64,000 nucleotides of DNA from Leucobacter sp. 7(1) (GCF_900163635.1 NZ_FUID01000002.1:115551-179550); one strand, 5' to 3'. Shown: positions 44,599 to 53,292, numbered from the stretch's first letter. The notes: generated by a model from the sequence alone, not told the origin. Numbers and translations are program-made.

Positions 44599-45417
44599 TC
44601 AAGCCGGAGGAGCGCCCGTCTGAAACTCTCCCCCGGTCTGCAGCAGCCGGGAAAAACGATCCGCCGCGCTCACCACGACGCGGCGAGCCTCGGCAATCCA
44701 GTTCGGCCCACACCGCTGCTGCGGCCCCGCGACGGTCAGCGAGCATACGACCTCATTGCCGGTCGCGAACACTGGCACCGATACCGCGAGTGCGTTTGCG
44801 ATGTATTCGCCCCGCGACACGCCCCAGCCCTCCTGCCGGATGCGTACAAGTTCACCCGCAAGCGTCGAGGCTGGCAGGGTCCGCTCAGTCAGGGTCCGGA
44901 CGCGCTCTGCGAGGACGTGGTCGATGACGCTCTGCGGGGCATGGGCGAGGAGGACGCGCTGCGCCACACCCGCATAGAGCGGCAGGAGTTGGTCAAGGCG
45001 GAACGCAACGCGCTCCTCATTCGGCGATTCCACCTGGCGGAGGCACACTGCGTTCGTGCCCACCCTGACGGTGAGCGTCGATGTCTCACCTGTGGCCGCC
45101 GAGATTTCCTGCATGAACGCGTATCCGAGCTCCAGCAGCCGTGTCCGGGACACGTCGTGCCGCGAAATCTCAGAGAGCCGCCAACCGGTGACGTAGAACC
45201 CGCCGTGTTCCTCGACAAGTTCATACTCGCGCAACGTGCGCAGGTAGCGGTAGACGGTACTGAGCGGCAGCCCCAGCTCCTCCGCAATGCTTCCCGCGCG
45301 GATCGATCCGTTGTCCGCGATCGAGGACAGCACGCGCAGCCCGCGTTCAAAGGAGCTGTCGGCGCTCCCCGTTTCGGTTCGATTCGCCGTTCCCTGCCTG
45401 GTGACTGCTGTTTCCAT
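44599..45417 (-). CDS. IclR-family transcriptional regulator (first copy)
   Basis: 272 residues from ATG 45417, with AGGGAGC upstream; the open frame to 45603 has no better site. Winged HTH near residues 30-85 (IRAGSIAEELGLPLSTVYRY), then the IclR effector-binding domain with the usual LxAHAP segment (VLLAHAPQSVIDHV). IclR proteins sense small acids and often repress aromatic-acid or short-chain-acid catabolic genes. It is divergent from the FAD-dehydrogenase gene and probably controls that intergenic region. Confidence 0.9.
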   Translation of the reverse strand: METAVTRQGTANRTETGSADSSFERGLRVLSSIADNGSIRAGSIAEELGLPLSTVYRYLRTLREYELVEEHGGFYVTGWRLSEISRHDVSRTRLLELGYAFMQEISAATGETSTLTVRVGTNAVCLRQVESPNEERVAFRLDQLLPLYAGVAQRVLLAHAPQSVIDHVLAERVRTLTERTLPASTLAGELVRIRQEGWGVSRGEYIANALAVSVPVFATGNEVVCSLTVAGPQQRCGPNWIAEARRVVVSAADRFSRLLQTGGEFQTGAPPA

Positions 45418-45449
45418 GGCGCCAGCTCCCTTGCGTTGCGCACCCGCGG

Positions 45450-45467
45450 TCCAATTTTGAGGACCAC
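45450..45467. promoter_or_regulatory. Inverted repeat GGTCC-N8-GGACC between iclR and the FAD dehydrogenase gene
   Basis: The 5-bp arms 45450-45454 and 45463-45467 lie 33 bases upstream of the iclR ATG and 106 bases upstream of the divergent gene, a natural place for autoregulation. Confidence 0.4.
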
Positions 45468-45572
45468 CCGACATCGAAAAAGATACCGGATCGCGGCCCG
45501 GCCTGATGACCGTAGCCCGCGCTCTGGGCCGCCCGAACAGCCTGACCGCCATTTGACATTCTGGAGATTCCG

Positions 45573-46988
45573 ATGACTCATGACCTTTCCGATGCACAGC
45601 CAAACACCCACGCCCTGCATCTCGATGCGGCCCTCCTCAGCGCGCTCCGCGCAGAACTCGGATCGCGGGTCGACACCGCGGCGCAGATGCTCGAGACTGC
45701 TCGCGCTGATCGCTCGGGACACATCTCGTCAGGCCCTCCGATTGCAGTGGTTCATGCCGAGAGCGTCGCAGACGTTCAGGCCACGATGCGGATCGCCTCC
45801 GCGCATCGCACTCCGGTTGTTGTCCGGGGCGGCGGGACCGGCCTTGCCGGGGCCGCAAACGCGGGACCGGGGCAGCTTGTGCTTTCTACGGCGCGCATGA
45901 CCCGGCTCCTCGAGGTGCGACCGGAGGATCTCCTCGCCGTTGTCGAACCGGGAATCCTCAACCTCGCTCTCGACGAACAGTTGGCACCGCACGGGCTGTG
46001 GTGGGCACCCGATCCCGCAAGCCGCGACATCGCCACCGTAGGCGGCAATATCGCGACCGGTGCCGGCGGCCTCCTGTGCGCGAAATACGGTGTCGTTCGC
46101 GACGCTGTGCTCGGCGTCGACCTCGTGCTTGCCGACGGCCGTCTGGTGCGCCTAGGCCGCCGCACGGTCAAGGGCGTCTCTGGGCTTGATCTCACCTCGC
46201 TTGTCATCGGTTCGGAGGGGCAGCTCGGAGTTATCGTTGGGGCCACTCTGAAGCTCCGCAAGATCGTTTCCGAGACGCCCTGCACGCTCACCGCGACATT
46301 CGCCGAGGTCCGCGACGCTGCGCGCGCGGCCTCAGCTGTCACATCATCCGGGATCCAGCCCGCAGTCATGGAACTCATGGATGCCCTCAGTCTTGCCTCC
46401 GCGCACCGGCTGCTGGGCCTCGCCGATCCCGCTGCGGGGGCGTCCCAACTCACGATCCAGACTGACGGACCCGCTGGCCCCGCGGAGGCCGAGCAGATCG
46501 CCGAGATCCTGCGCCAGGCGGGCGGAACCGTGTCTATCACGCTCGACTCCGAGGAAGGGGAACGCCTGCTCTCGGTGCGTCGTGCAATGTTGCCCGCAGT
46601 GGAGACGCTCGGGACCGCGCTCATCGAGGACGTTGCGGTGCCTCGAAGCGCGCTCGCGGACATGTTTGACGAAGTGGCTCGCGTTGAGCGCCAGTACGGG
46701 GTCACGATCCCCACGATCGCGCACGCCGGAGACGGCAATCTCCACCCCACGTTTGTGTTCGCGGGGCCAGAGGTGCCGCCCGTCGTCTGGGACGCGGCGG
46801 CGGACCTGTTCCGCTCGGCGCTTCGCCTGGGCGGCACGCTTTCCGGGGAGCACGGTATTGGCCTATTGAAGGCACGCTGGCTCGCGGAGGAGCTCGGCGA
46901 GGAACAGTGGGATCTACAGCGCGAGGTGCTTCGGGTTTTCGATCCTGCAGGAATCCTCAACCCCGGAAAGGTATTCGCCGTGGAGTAG
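45573..46988 (+). CDS. GlcD-type FAD-linked 2-hydroxyacid dehydrogenase
   Basis: 471 residues; CTGGAG seven bases before ATG. VAO-type FAD-binding domain with RGGGTGLAGAA (about 85-95) and the ATVGGNIATGAGG loop, then an FAD-oxidase C-terminal domain with HAGDGNLHPTFVF (metal-binding His residues) and SGEHGIGLLK. The family oxidises D-2-hydroxyacids such as D-lactate, D-2-hydroxyglutarate or glycolate (GlcD) to 2-oxoacids. There is no GlcE/F partner, so it probably acts as a single-chain D-2-hydroxyacid dehydrogenase. It starts the plus-strand catabolic series. Confidence 0.9.
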   Translation: MTHDLSDAQPNTHALHLDAALLSALRAELGSRVDTAAQMLETARADRSGHISSGPPIAVVHAESVADVQATMRIASAHRTPVVVRGGGTGLAGAANAGPGQLVLSTARMTRLLEVRPEDLLAVVEPGILNLALDEQLAPHGLWWAPDPASRDIATVGGNIATGAGGLLCAKYGVVRDAVLGVDLVLADGRLVRLGRRTVKGVSGLDLTSLVIGSEGQLGVIVGATLKLRKIVSETPCTLTATFAEVRDAARAASAVTSSGIQPAVMELMDALSLASAHRLLGLADPAAGASQLTIQTDGPAGPAEAEQIAEILRQAGGTVSITLDSEEGERLLSVRRAMLPAVETLGTALIEDVAVPRSALADMFDEVARVERQYGVTIPTIAHAGDGNLHPTFVFAGPEVPPVVWDAAADLFRSALRLGGTLSGEHGIGLLKARWLAEELGEEQWDLQREVLRVFDPAGILNPGKVFAVE

Positions 46989-47032
46989 CCCCACGGCACG
47001 TCTCGGGCGCGCACGGGCCCCCGCGTCCGACT

Positions 47033-47050
47033 TGTCCGAGATATCGGACA
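47033..47050. promoter_or_regulatory. IclR-like operator upstream of the acyl-CoA dehydrogenase gene
   Basis: TGTCCGA (47033-47039) and TCGGACA (47044-47050) flank GATA as a perfect 7-bp inverted repeat, 87 bases before the ATG; TTGACC at 47061 could be a -35. It shares TC.G.GAT..CGGA with the site at 50412. Confidence 0.6.
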
Positions 47051-47137
47051 GCACCCGGATTTGACCCGACAATCGGGGTCCTGGCGCGTGGTGGGATGAG
47101 AATCATTCGTTCCACTCAGTGTCGAAAGGACGCATCA

Positions 47138-48307
47138 ATGGCTGATCTCCCGTACCCCACCGCTGACTTCTTCGGGTTTGAAGAGCTACTCTCCCCCGCC
47201 GAGCAGGCCAAGCTGCAGCAGGTCCGCGCGTGGCTCACCGCCGAGGTGAAGCCGATTGCCGTCGATCACTGGAACCGGCAGGAGTTTCCGCAGCACCTGA
47301 TCCCCCAGATCGCGGAGCTCGACATCGTCAGCCCCGTTCGTCGTCTTGGCCATTCACACCTCTTCGCGGGCCTCCTGACCGCAGAGATCCACCGCGCCGA
47401 CGCGTCAGTCGGCACCTTCATGAGTGGCCACGACGGCCTGTTCACCGGGTCGATCGAGGTGCTGGCTTCGGAGGAGCAGAAAGCCGCTTGGCTGCCCGAC
47501 ATCTACGCGATCAAGAAGAAGGGCGTGTTTGCGATCACCGAACCCGACGCGGGATCTGACGTCGCGGGCGGCCTGACCACCACGGCCCGGCGCGATGGTG
47601 ACTCCTGGGTCCTCAATGGTGTGAAGCGATGGATCGGCAGCGTCACCTTCTCGGACTACGTCATCATCTGGGCTCGCGACGAGGCCGACGGGGAGGTCAA
47701 GGGATTCCTCGTTGACACCTCACTCCCCGGGTTCTCCACCACCCTCATCGAGAACAAGATCGCGTTGCGTGCGGTACTGAACGCAAACGTGTTCCTCGAC
47801 AATGTCCGGATCCCCGCCGATCACAAGCTCGCGGGGGCGAATAGCTTCCGCGACGTGAACCGTGTCCTCAAGGACACCCGTGCGGTCGTCGGCTGGCAGG
47901 CGGTTGGCCTCCAGCTCGCCGCGTTTGACATTGCCCGCGCCTACGCGGTGGAGCGCACGCAGTTTGGGAAGCCACTCGCGGCGTTCCAGCTCATTCAGGG
48001 ACAGCTCTCGGCAATCCTTGCGAATCTCGTCTCGTCGACCTCGATGATGGCGCATCTGGCCCGGTTGCAAGATGCCGGCACGGCCCGCGGCGAACACACC
48101 GCACTCGCCAAGGCACACGTCACGAAATTGAGCCGAGAAAGTGCCGCGATCGCCCGATCCATCCTCGGCGGCAACGGCGTTGACACCTCCTACGAAATCG
48201 GCAAGGTGTTTGGTGATGCGGAGGCAATCTACTCCTACGAAGGCACGTATGAGGTCAACATGCTCATTGCCGCGCGCTCAGTCACCGGCATCTCGGCGTT
48301 TGTGTAA
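47138..48307 (+). CDS. Acyl-CoA dehydrogenase, glutaryl-CoA dehydrogenase-like
   Basis: 389 residues from ATG 47138 (GAAAGGAC upstream). Three-domain acyl-CoA dehydrogenase fold: flavin-binding FAITEPDAGSDVAGG and WVLNGVKRWIGS, ERTQFGKPLAAFQLIQ, and the C-terminal catalytic Glu in YSYEGTYEVN (about 368), all in the glutaryl-CoA dehydrogenase pattern including the TGISAF end. By eye, the region of the arginine that binds the glutaryl carboxylate (human GCDH Arg94) reads ADASVGTFMSGHDG and lacks Arg, so the substrate is probably not glutaryl-CoA. The CoA-transferase gene follows after 33 bp. Confidence 0.88.
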   Translation: MADLPYPTADFFGFEELLSPAEQAKLQQVRAWLTAEVKPIAVDHWNRQEFPQHLIPQIAELDIVSPVRRLGHSHLFAGLLTAEIHRADASVGTFMSGHDGLFTGSIEVLASEEQKAAWLPDIYAIKKKGVFAITEPDAGSDVAGGLTTTARRDGDSWVLNGVKRWIGSVTFSDYVIIWARDEADGEVKGFLVDTSLPGFSTTLIENKIALRAVLNANVFLDNVRIPADHKLAGANSFRDVNRVLKDTRAVVGWQAVGLQLAAFDIARAYAVERTQFGKPLAAFQLIQGQLSAILANLVSSTSMMAHLARLQDAGTARGEHTALAKAHVTKLSRESAAIARSILGGNGVDTSYEIGKVFGDAEAIYSYEGTYEVNMLIAARSVTGISAFV

Positions 48308-48340
48308 GCCGACAGCATTCAGCTGCGAAAGGACACTCCT

Positions 48341-49546
48341 ATGAGCACTCCCAACCTGGGCAGTCCCATTCCGGGCACGCCCACCCGCTCGCTCGAGGGA
48401 GTCCGCGTCCTCGACCTCTCCCGGGTCCTCGCGGGCCCATTCTGCGCCATGATCCTTGCCGATCTCGGCGCGGAGGTCATCAAGGTGGAGAGCCCCGGCG
48501 GCGACGACTCCCGCTTCTTTGGTCCGACTATCGGTGAGGACTCTGGGTACTACCGCCTCTTCAACCGGTCAAAGGTGGGCATCACGCTGGATCTGAAGCA
48601 GGTGGAGCAGCGTGACACCCTCATCGAACTCGTGCGGCGCAGCGACGTCCTCATCGAGAACTTCCGGCCGGGGGTGCTCGAGCGACTCGGGCTCTCCATC
48701 TCCTCGCTCCGGGAGACCAACCCGAAACTTGTGGCAGTGTCCATCAGTGGTTTTGGCCAGGATGGACCCCTCAGTCAGGCACCCGCGTATGATCTCGTCG
48801 CGCAGGCGATGAGCGGGCTGATGTCGGTCACGGGGTGGCCCGGCGGTCAGGGCACGCGGATCGGGATCAGCCTAGGGGATCTGATCCCCGGCCTGTACGG
48901 GGCCATCGGCGCGCTCGCCGCGCTCCAGGAACGCCACCTGACCGGGGTCGGCCAGCACGTCGACCTCAGCATGCTGGACAGCCTCATCTCCGTACTGGAG
49001 TCCGTGGGGATGCGCGCGCTGCACGAGCCCGAGGTGCCCACCGCAGTCGGCAATGATCACGCGCTGACAGTGCCCTTCAGCACGTACGCCGCCGCGGACG
49101 GGCCCGTGGTAGTGGCAGTGTCAAACGACCGCCTGTTCGAGAAGCTGGCTGCGGCGCTTGACCAACCGGGTTGGCTCACCGATCCGCGCTTCCATGACTA
49201 CGACGCGCGCTTCGATCACCGTGACGAGATGCGGGCCGCGATTGAGGCGGCGCTCGCCCCGTTCACCGCGGACGATGCCGTGCGCCGCCTCCAGGAGCAC
49301 GGGGTGCCGACCGCCAGGGTTGCAAACGTTCGCGAGGCGCTCACGAGCGAGCACGCCCGGCATCGTGGGGTTGTCGCGGTCGAGTCCGACGGATTCCAGA
49401 CCCTCGCATCCCCGCTCCGACTGCTCGGTTCGGTGCCCCCGTCACCGGCCCCGCGGCTCGGGGAACACAACCACCTGGTTCCCGGGTGGCTCGCGGAGCC
49501 GGCCCCCGCTGCAGCGTCACCCGAGGCTGCGGCGAGCGCGCGGTAG
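48341..49546 (+). CDS. Family III CoA-transferase (CaiB/BaiF)
   Basis: 401 residues, AAAGGAC before ATG. N-terminal signature RVLDLSRVLAGPFCAMILADLGAEVIK is split here only for quoting (LDLSRVLAGPFCAM; ADLGAEVIKVE); catalytic Asp180 is in ISLGDLIPG. The enzyme moves CoA between carboxylic acids through an aspartyl-CoA thioester. Relatives include FldA (phenyllactate/cinnamate), formyl-CoA and succinate-hydroxymethylglutarate transferases. Next to an acyl-CoA dehydrogenase gene it probably activates the acid formed by the lyase or oxidases of this cluster. Confidence 0.9.
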   Translation: MSTPNLGSPIPGTPTRSLEGVRVLDLSRVLAGPFCAMILADLGAEVIKVESPGGDDSRFFGPTIGEDSGYYRLFNRSKVGITLDLKQVEQRDTLIELVRRSDVLIENFRPGVLERLGLSISSLRETNPKLVAVSISGFGQDGPLSQAPAYDLVAQAMSGLMSVTGWPGGQGTRIGISLGDLIPGLYGAIGALAALQERHLTGVGQHVDLSMLDSLISVLESVGMRALHEPEVPTAVGNDHALTVPFSTYAAADGPVVVAVSNDRLFEKLAAALDQPGWLTDPRFHDYDARFDHRDEMRAAIEAALAPFTADDAVRRLQEHGVPTARVANVREALTSEHARHRGVVAVESDGFQTLASPLRLLGSVPPSPAPRLGEHNHLVPGWLAEPAPAAASPEAAASAR

Positions 49547-49572
49547 TCCCTCCCCCGCTATCCTGGCGAACT

Positions 49573-50406
49573 ATGGACAGCCAGTCGTCGAGAGCACCTG
49601 CCGCGCGTCACACGCTGCAGGTGCTCTCGCACCTCGCGAGTCGGCGCGGTCCCGTGGGTGCCGCCACGATCAGCCACGCACTCGGGCTTCCGCGTTCTTC
49701 GGTGTACCAGCTGCTCGCGGTGCTGCGGGAGGAGGGCTTCGTGGTGCACTTCCCGGAGGAACGGCTGTTCGGCCTGGGCGTGCGCGCCGCCGAGCTCGCG
49801 TTCGCGTACAACCGCCAGGATCCCCTCGCACGTGTGGGAAAGCCCATCATTGAGCGCTTGGTCGACACCACCCGTGAAAATGCCCAGCTCGCCATTATGG
49901 ACGGCCGCGACATTTACTACGTCGCCACGGAGCGCGCCCCGCACCGCCCCAGTATCGTGGCGCGCGTTGGTGTGCGGTTGCCCTCGCACGCAACGGCGAG
50001 CGGTTTGGCGATGCTCGCAGCAATGTCGCGGGATCAGGTCGACGCCCTGTTCACCGGCAAAGGCGTCTTCCCCTCGCTCACCGAACGTCAGGCCGTGGAA
50101 AACCGGCGGCAGCTGCACGCGGAGTTGGATCGCACGCGGGCGCGCGGGTACGGAGTTGAAATTGAACTCGTCGAAGAGCACATCGCAACAGTTGCGTGTC
50201 CCGTGATTGATCATCTGGGCACTCCCGTGGCTGCCGTGGGTATTTCCTATCTGAGCTGGCGGATCGACGCCGCGCAGGAGGAGGCCTACGCGGCGCTCGC
50301 GCGCACGGCGGCCGAGGAGCTGGGGCGACGGATCGGTGCGGGGATCCCCGCGGCGATGCCAGAGGCACCATCTGAGGCACCACCCGAAGAGCTCCCTGCG
50401 GACTGA
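49573..50406 (+). CDS. IclR-family transcriptional regulator (second copy)
   Basis: 277 residues from ATG 49573. TATCCT eight bases upstream indicates a leaderless transcript, so it can be made apart from the CoA-transferase operon 26 bp before it. Winged HTH near 15-70 (AATISHALGLPRSSVYQLLA), effector domain with the LPSHATASGLAMLA segment and a C-terminal ISYLSWRIDAAQEE strand. The C-terminal tail is Pro/Glu-rich (EAPSEAPPEELPAD). It sits between the two halves of the plus-strand catabolic genes and is the better candidate for the shared operator motif. Confidence 0.9.
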   Translation: MDSQSSRAPAARHTLQVLSHLASRRGPVGAATISHALGLPRSSVYQLLAVLREEGFVVHFPEERLFGLGVRAAELAFAYNRQDPLARVGKPIIERLVDTTRENAQLAIMDGRDIYYVATERAPHRPSIVARVGVRLPSHATASGLAMLAAMSRDQVDALFTGKGVFPSLTERQAVENRRQLHAELDRTRARGYGVEIELVEEHIATVACPVIDHLGTPVAAVGISYLSWRIDAAQEEAYAALARTAAEELGRRIGAGIPAAMPEAPSEAPPEELPAD

Positions 50407-50411
50407 CGCAG

Positions 50412-50425
50412 TCTGGGATCCCGGA
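50412..50425. promoter_or_regulatory. IclR-like operator upstream of the FMN oxidase gene
   Basis: TCTGGGATCCCGGA is an imperfect palindrome (one mismatched pair) that matches the core of the 47033 site at 10 of 14 positions. It lies 6 bases past the iclR stop and 136 bases before the oxidase ATG. Confidence 0.45.
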
Positions 50426-50560
50426 CGAAACTCTGCGTCTGGGCACCCCGTCAGCCGGCACGGTGCGATGGGATCGAAGCATGGGAACACTGTCGTTTCA
50501 TTTCGCAACCCAGCCCCCCGTTCAGTGGTGGCTATCCGCGCGCGCGACCGGGGCATCTCG

Positions 50561-51841
50561 ATGAGGCCGGGTGAAGCCCTCGCGCTGCTGAATCTCACGC
50601 TGCCGCCCCTGAGCGGGGAGCGACGACGCCTGGCCGCGGCACACACGATTGCCGAGTTCCGCAGCATCGCTCGGCGACGACTTCCCCGGTCAGTCTTCGA
50701 CTACGTCGATGGCGGGGCAAACGAGGAGCACAGCCTCCGCGGCAATGCGAGCGCGATCCGGGCTTGGCAGTTCCATCCCCGGGCGCTCGTCGACGTGACC
50801 GATGCCACCACCGCAACCACGATCCTTGGCCATCCGGCGGCGGCTCCCATCGGCTTTGCGCCGACCGGCTACACCCGGATGATCTCGCCGCTCGGCGAGC
50901 CAGCGGTCGCGGCCGCCGCGGCTCGATGCGGCCTCCCCTACGTGCTCTCCACGATGGCCACCACCTCGCTCGAAGATCTCGCGCGCGATCCCGGTGCCGG
51001 CGAGACAGATCGGTGGTTCCAGCTCTACGTCTGGAAGGATCGGCGGGTCACTCATGATTTGATCCAGCGCGCCGCCGACAACGGATACCGAGTGCTGGAA
51101 ATCGCGATCGACACCGCGGTATCGGGAATGCGCGTGCGGGACGTCCGCAACGGCTTCACAATCCCGCCGCAGCTCACCCCCGGCAGCGTGCTCGATATCG
51201 GCCTGAAGCCGAACTACTGGATGGGCATGCTCCGCAGCCCCGCCCTCGAATTTGCCAACGTCTCGGGTGGTACCGCCGGTTCCGACGAACCCGGCGGCTT
51301 CACAATCGATAACATCTCGCAGCAGTTTGATCCAGCGGTCTCGTGGGACGACATCGCAGACATTCGCGAGCGCTGGCACGGCAAGCTTGTTGTGAAAGGG
51401 CCGCTGGGCCCGGACGATGCGGTGCGAGCCCAGGAACTCGGCGTCGACGGCGTTCACCTCTCGAATCACGGGGGCCGGCAACTGGATCGCACGGTTGCGC
51501 CGATCGACCTCGTCGCACCGGTGCGCGCCGCAGTTGGGCCGGAGTTCAGCGTGTTCGTCGATTCCGGCTTCAGTCACGGAGACGACATCGCGGTGGCCCT
51601 CGCGCTCGGCGCGGACGCAGTGTTTGTGGGTCGAGCGTATCTCTGGGGTCTCGTGGCGGCAGGAGCAGCGGGCGTTGCCCGCGTGGGCTCGCTCCTCACC
51701 ACAGAGCTGCGCCGCGCGATGCAGCTCCTCGGGGTGACCTCGGTCGAACAACTCCGCGCGCACGGCGCATCCCTTGTGCAGCGGAGCGCGGGATCCGCGG
51801 CCCCGCACACCGTCACGGCGCGCACGGGCCACACACCGTGA
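50561..51841 (+). CDS. FMN-dependent alpha-hydroxyacid oxidase/dehydrogenase (LldD family)
   Basis: 426 residues from ATG 50561; the frame extends upstream, and ATG 50468 is possible, but neither has a strong ribosome site. TIM-barrel flavoenzyme with the opening FDYVDGGANEEHSLR, FAPTGYTRM, LVVKGPLGPDDAVR and the catalytic loop LSNHGGRQLDRTVAPI (His base and Arg). Members oxidise L-lactate, mandelate, glycolate or larger 2-hydroxyacids to 2-oxoacids. With the GlcD-type enzyme it would cover both enantiomers. The stop overlaps a GTG upstream of the next gene. Confidence 0.9.
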   Translation: MRPGEALALLNLTLPPLSGERRRLAAAHTIAEFRSIARRRLPRSVFDYVDGGANEEHSLRGNASAIRAWQFHPRALVDVTDATTATTILGHPAAAPIGFAPTGYTRMISPLGEPAVAAAAARCGLPYVLSTMATTSLEDLARDPGAGETDRWFQLYVWKDRRVTHDLIQRAADNGYRVLEIAIDTAVSGMRVRDVRNGFTIPPQLTPGSVLDIGLKPNYWMGMLRSPALEFANVSGGTAGSDEPGGFTIDNISQQFDPAVSWDDIADIRERWHGKLVVKGPLGPDDAVRAQELGVDGVHLSNHGGRQLDRTVAPIDLVAPVRAAVGPEFSVFVDSGFSHGDDIAVALALGADAVFVGRAYLWGLVAAGAAGVARVGSLLTTELRRAMQLLGVTSVEQLRAHGASLVQRSAGSAAPHTVTARTGHTP

Positions 51842-51918
51842 CTGAACCAGACCCCGACACACGTGCGGTCACTGACATCCGCAGACTGATAGACGCACCC
51901 GACCGATTTGGAGCCGCC

Positions 51919-53013
51919 ATGGAGCACCCGACCACACCCCAGCTTGCCGCCGCGCCGATCGCTCGCGCCGCAATCAGGCACCTCCCCCAGTACAGCCAAT
52001 CAGCGGTCGCCGGGCAGGTGCGGTGGCGTGCCTCGTCAAACGAGTCACCTGTTGCGCCCTCCCCCGGAGTCGTAGCCGCCGTAGCCGAGGCCGCCGCCCA
52101 ATCGAACCGCTACCCCACGGTGTCCGGGGATCTCCTCGCGGCGGACATCGCCGACCGCCTCGGGCTCAGCCCCGCACAGGTCGTCACGGGCGGGGGGTCA
52201 AACCCGATCCTGCAGTACACGCTGCTGAGTTACACGAGTCCCGGTCAAGAGGTTATTCTCGCCTGGCGTAGCTATGAGGCGTACCCCATCCTGATCGGCG
52301 TGGCCGGCGGGGATCCGGTGCTCGTGCCGCTCGATGACACGCAGGGCCACGACCTCGACGCGATGCTCGCGGCGATCACACCAAACACCGCCGCCATCAT
52401 CGTCTGCAACCCGAACAACCCCACGGGAACCGAAGTGACACCCGAGCGACTCGTGGCGTTCCTCGACAGGGTCCCCGGTCACGTCCTGGTCGTGCTCGAC
52501 GAGGCGTACCGCGAGTTTGGTGATTCCGGCGTCGACGGTGTCCCCTTGCTCGCCCAGTATCCCAACCTTGTGGTGCTTCGGACGTTCTCAAAAGCGTATG
52601 GCCTGGCCGGAGCGCGGGCCGGGTACATGCTCGCCTCCAAGGACATCGCGAACACAGTCCGGGCCGCCTCCCCACCGTTCGGGCTCAGCCGCATCTCGGA
52701 GGCCGCCGCGCGTGCCGCGTGGGCGGACGAGACTCATCTCGACACGATCGTCGATACCGCGCGCACGGGACGATCCAGGCTGAGCGCGGCGCTTCGCGAA
52801 CGCGGGCATCGCGTCCCCGTGAGCGGGGCAAACTTCGTGTGGGTCGAATCGGGCGACGCCACCCTCGCCCTCGAACAGGCGTGCGCAGACGCCGGCGTCT
52901 CGATCCGCGCGTTCCCGGGTGAGGGCCTTCGAGTCACCGTCGGCGAGCGCGCCGCAGAAGACGCCGTGATCAGCGCATTCGATTCCTACACGGCCGAGGT
53001 CCCTGCGGTGTAG
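51919..53013 (+). CDS. HisC-like class I/II aminotransferase
   Basis: 364 residues from ATG 51919 (TTGGAGCCGCC upstream); GTG 51838, overlapping the previous stop, is the alternative. PLP fold type I: NPNNPTG (164-170), DEAYREF (194-200) and Schiff-base Lys225 in RTFSKAYGLAGARAGY. It most resembles histidinol-phosphate or aromatic amino acid aminotransferases. Since no other his biosynthesis gene is here and it follows a 2-hydroxyacid oxidase, it probably interconverts the 2-oxoacid and the amino acid of this pathway. Last gene of the cluster. Confidence 0.88.
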   Translation: MEHPTTPQLAAAPIARAAIRHLPQYSQSAVAGQVRWRASSNESPVAPSPGVVAAVAEAAAQSNRYPTVSGDLLAADIADRLGLSPAQVVTGGGSNPILQYTLLSYTSPGQEVILAWRSYEAYPILIGVAGGDPVLVPLDDTQGHDLDAMLAAITPNTAAIIVCNPNNPTGTEVTPERLVAFLDRVPGHVLVVLDEAYREFGDSGVDGVPLLAQYPNLVVLRTFSKAYGLAGARAGYMLASKDIANTVRAASPPFGLSRISEAAARAAWADETHLDTIVDTARTGRSRLSAALRERGHRVPVSGANFVWVESGDATLALEQACADAGVSIRAFPGEGLRVTVGERAAEDAVISAFDSYTAEVPAV

Positions 53014-53035
53014 CGCGACACTCTTTTCCCGGGCA

Positions 53036-53076
53036 TCGCAGGCTGCGCCAGCATTCCGATCCGGCGCAGCCTGCGA
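53036..53076. terminator. 14-bp perfect hairpin ending the catabolic cluster
   Basis: Arms 53036-53049 and 53063-53076 lie between the convergent aminotransferase and DUF4287 genes, so it can serve both strands. Confidence 0.75.
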
Positions 53077-53082
53077 ACCACA

Positions 53083-53292
53083 CTATGCCCCGTCGTGCTC
53101 AGCCCGGAACACGTGCACGAGGGCGTTGGCGTGGCCGTGTCCCATTCCGTGCTCCTTCAGAAATGCGACCTGCTCCATGTGTTTCTGGCCGGCCAGCGGG
53201 CGCAACGCGGCGATCCACTCGTCAATTGATTTGCCGTATTTCGCTTCAATCGACGGGAAGTAGGATTTGGGGCCGGTGACGGTCTCGGTCAT
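53083..53292 (-). CDS. DUF4287 domain protein
   Basis: 69 residues, all one DUF4287 domain: YFPSIEAKYGKSIDEWIAAL, then the GMGHGHANALVHV end. AAAGGAAC precedes the ATG. Cytoplasmic, no known activity; the domain also occurs joined to DUF5655. It lies 57 bp downstream of a VOC gene on the same strand, a pairing that may mean co-transcription. Confidence 0.85.
   Translation of the reverse strand: MTETVTGPKSYFPSIEAKYGKSIDEWIAALRPLAGQKHMEQVAFLKEHGMGHGHANALVHVFRAEHDGA

Noticed and set aside
51919..53013. Histidine biosynthesis hisC
   Set aside because: No other his gene is adjacent; it ends a catabolic gene series, so an aromatic or imidazole 2-oxoacid aminotransferase is more likely.
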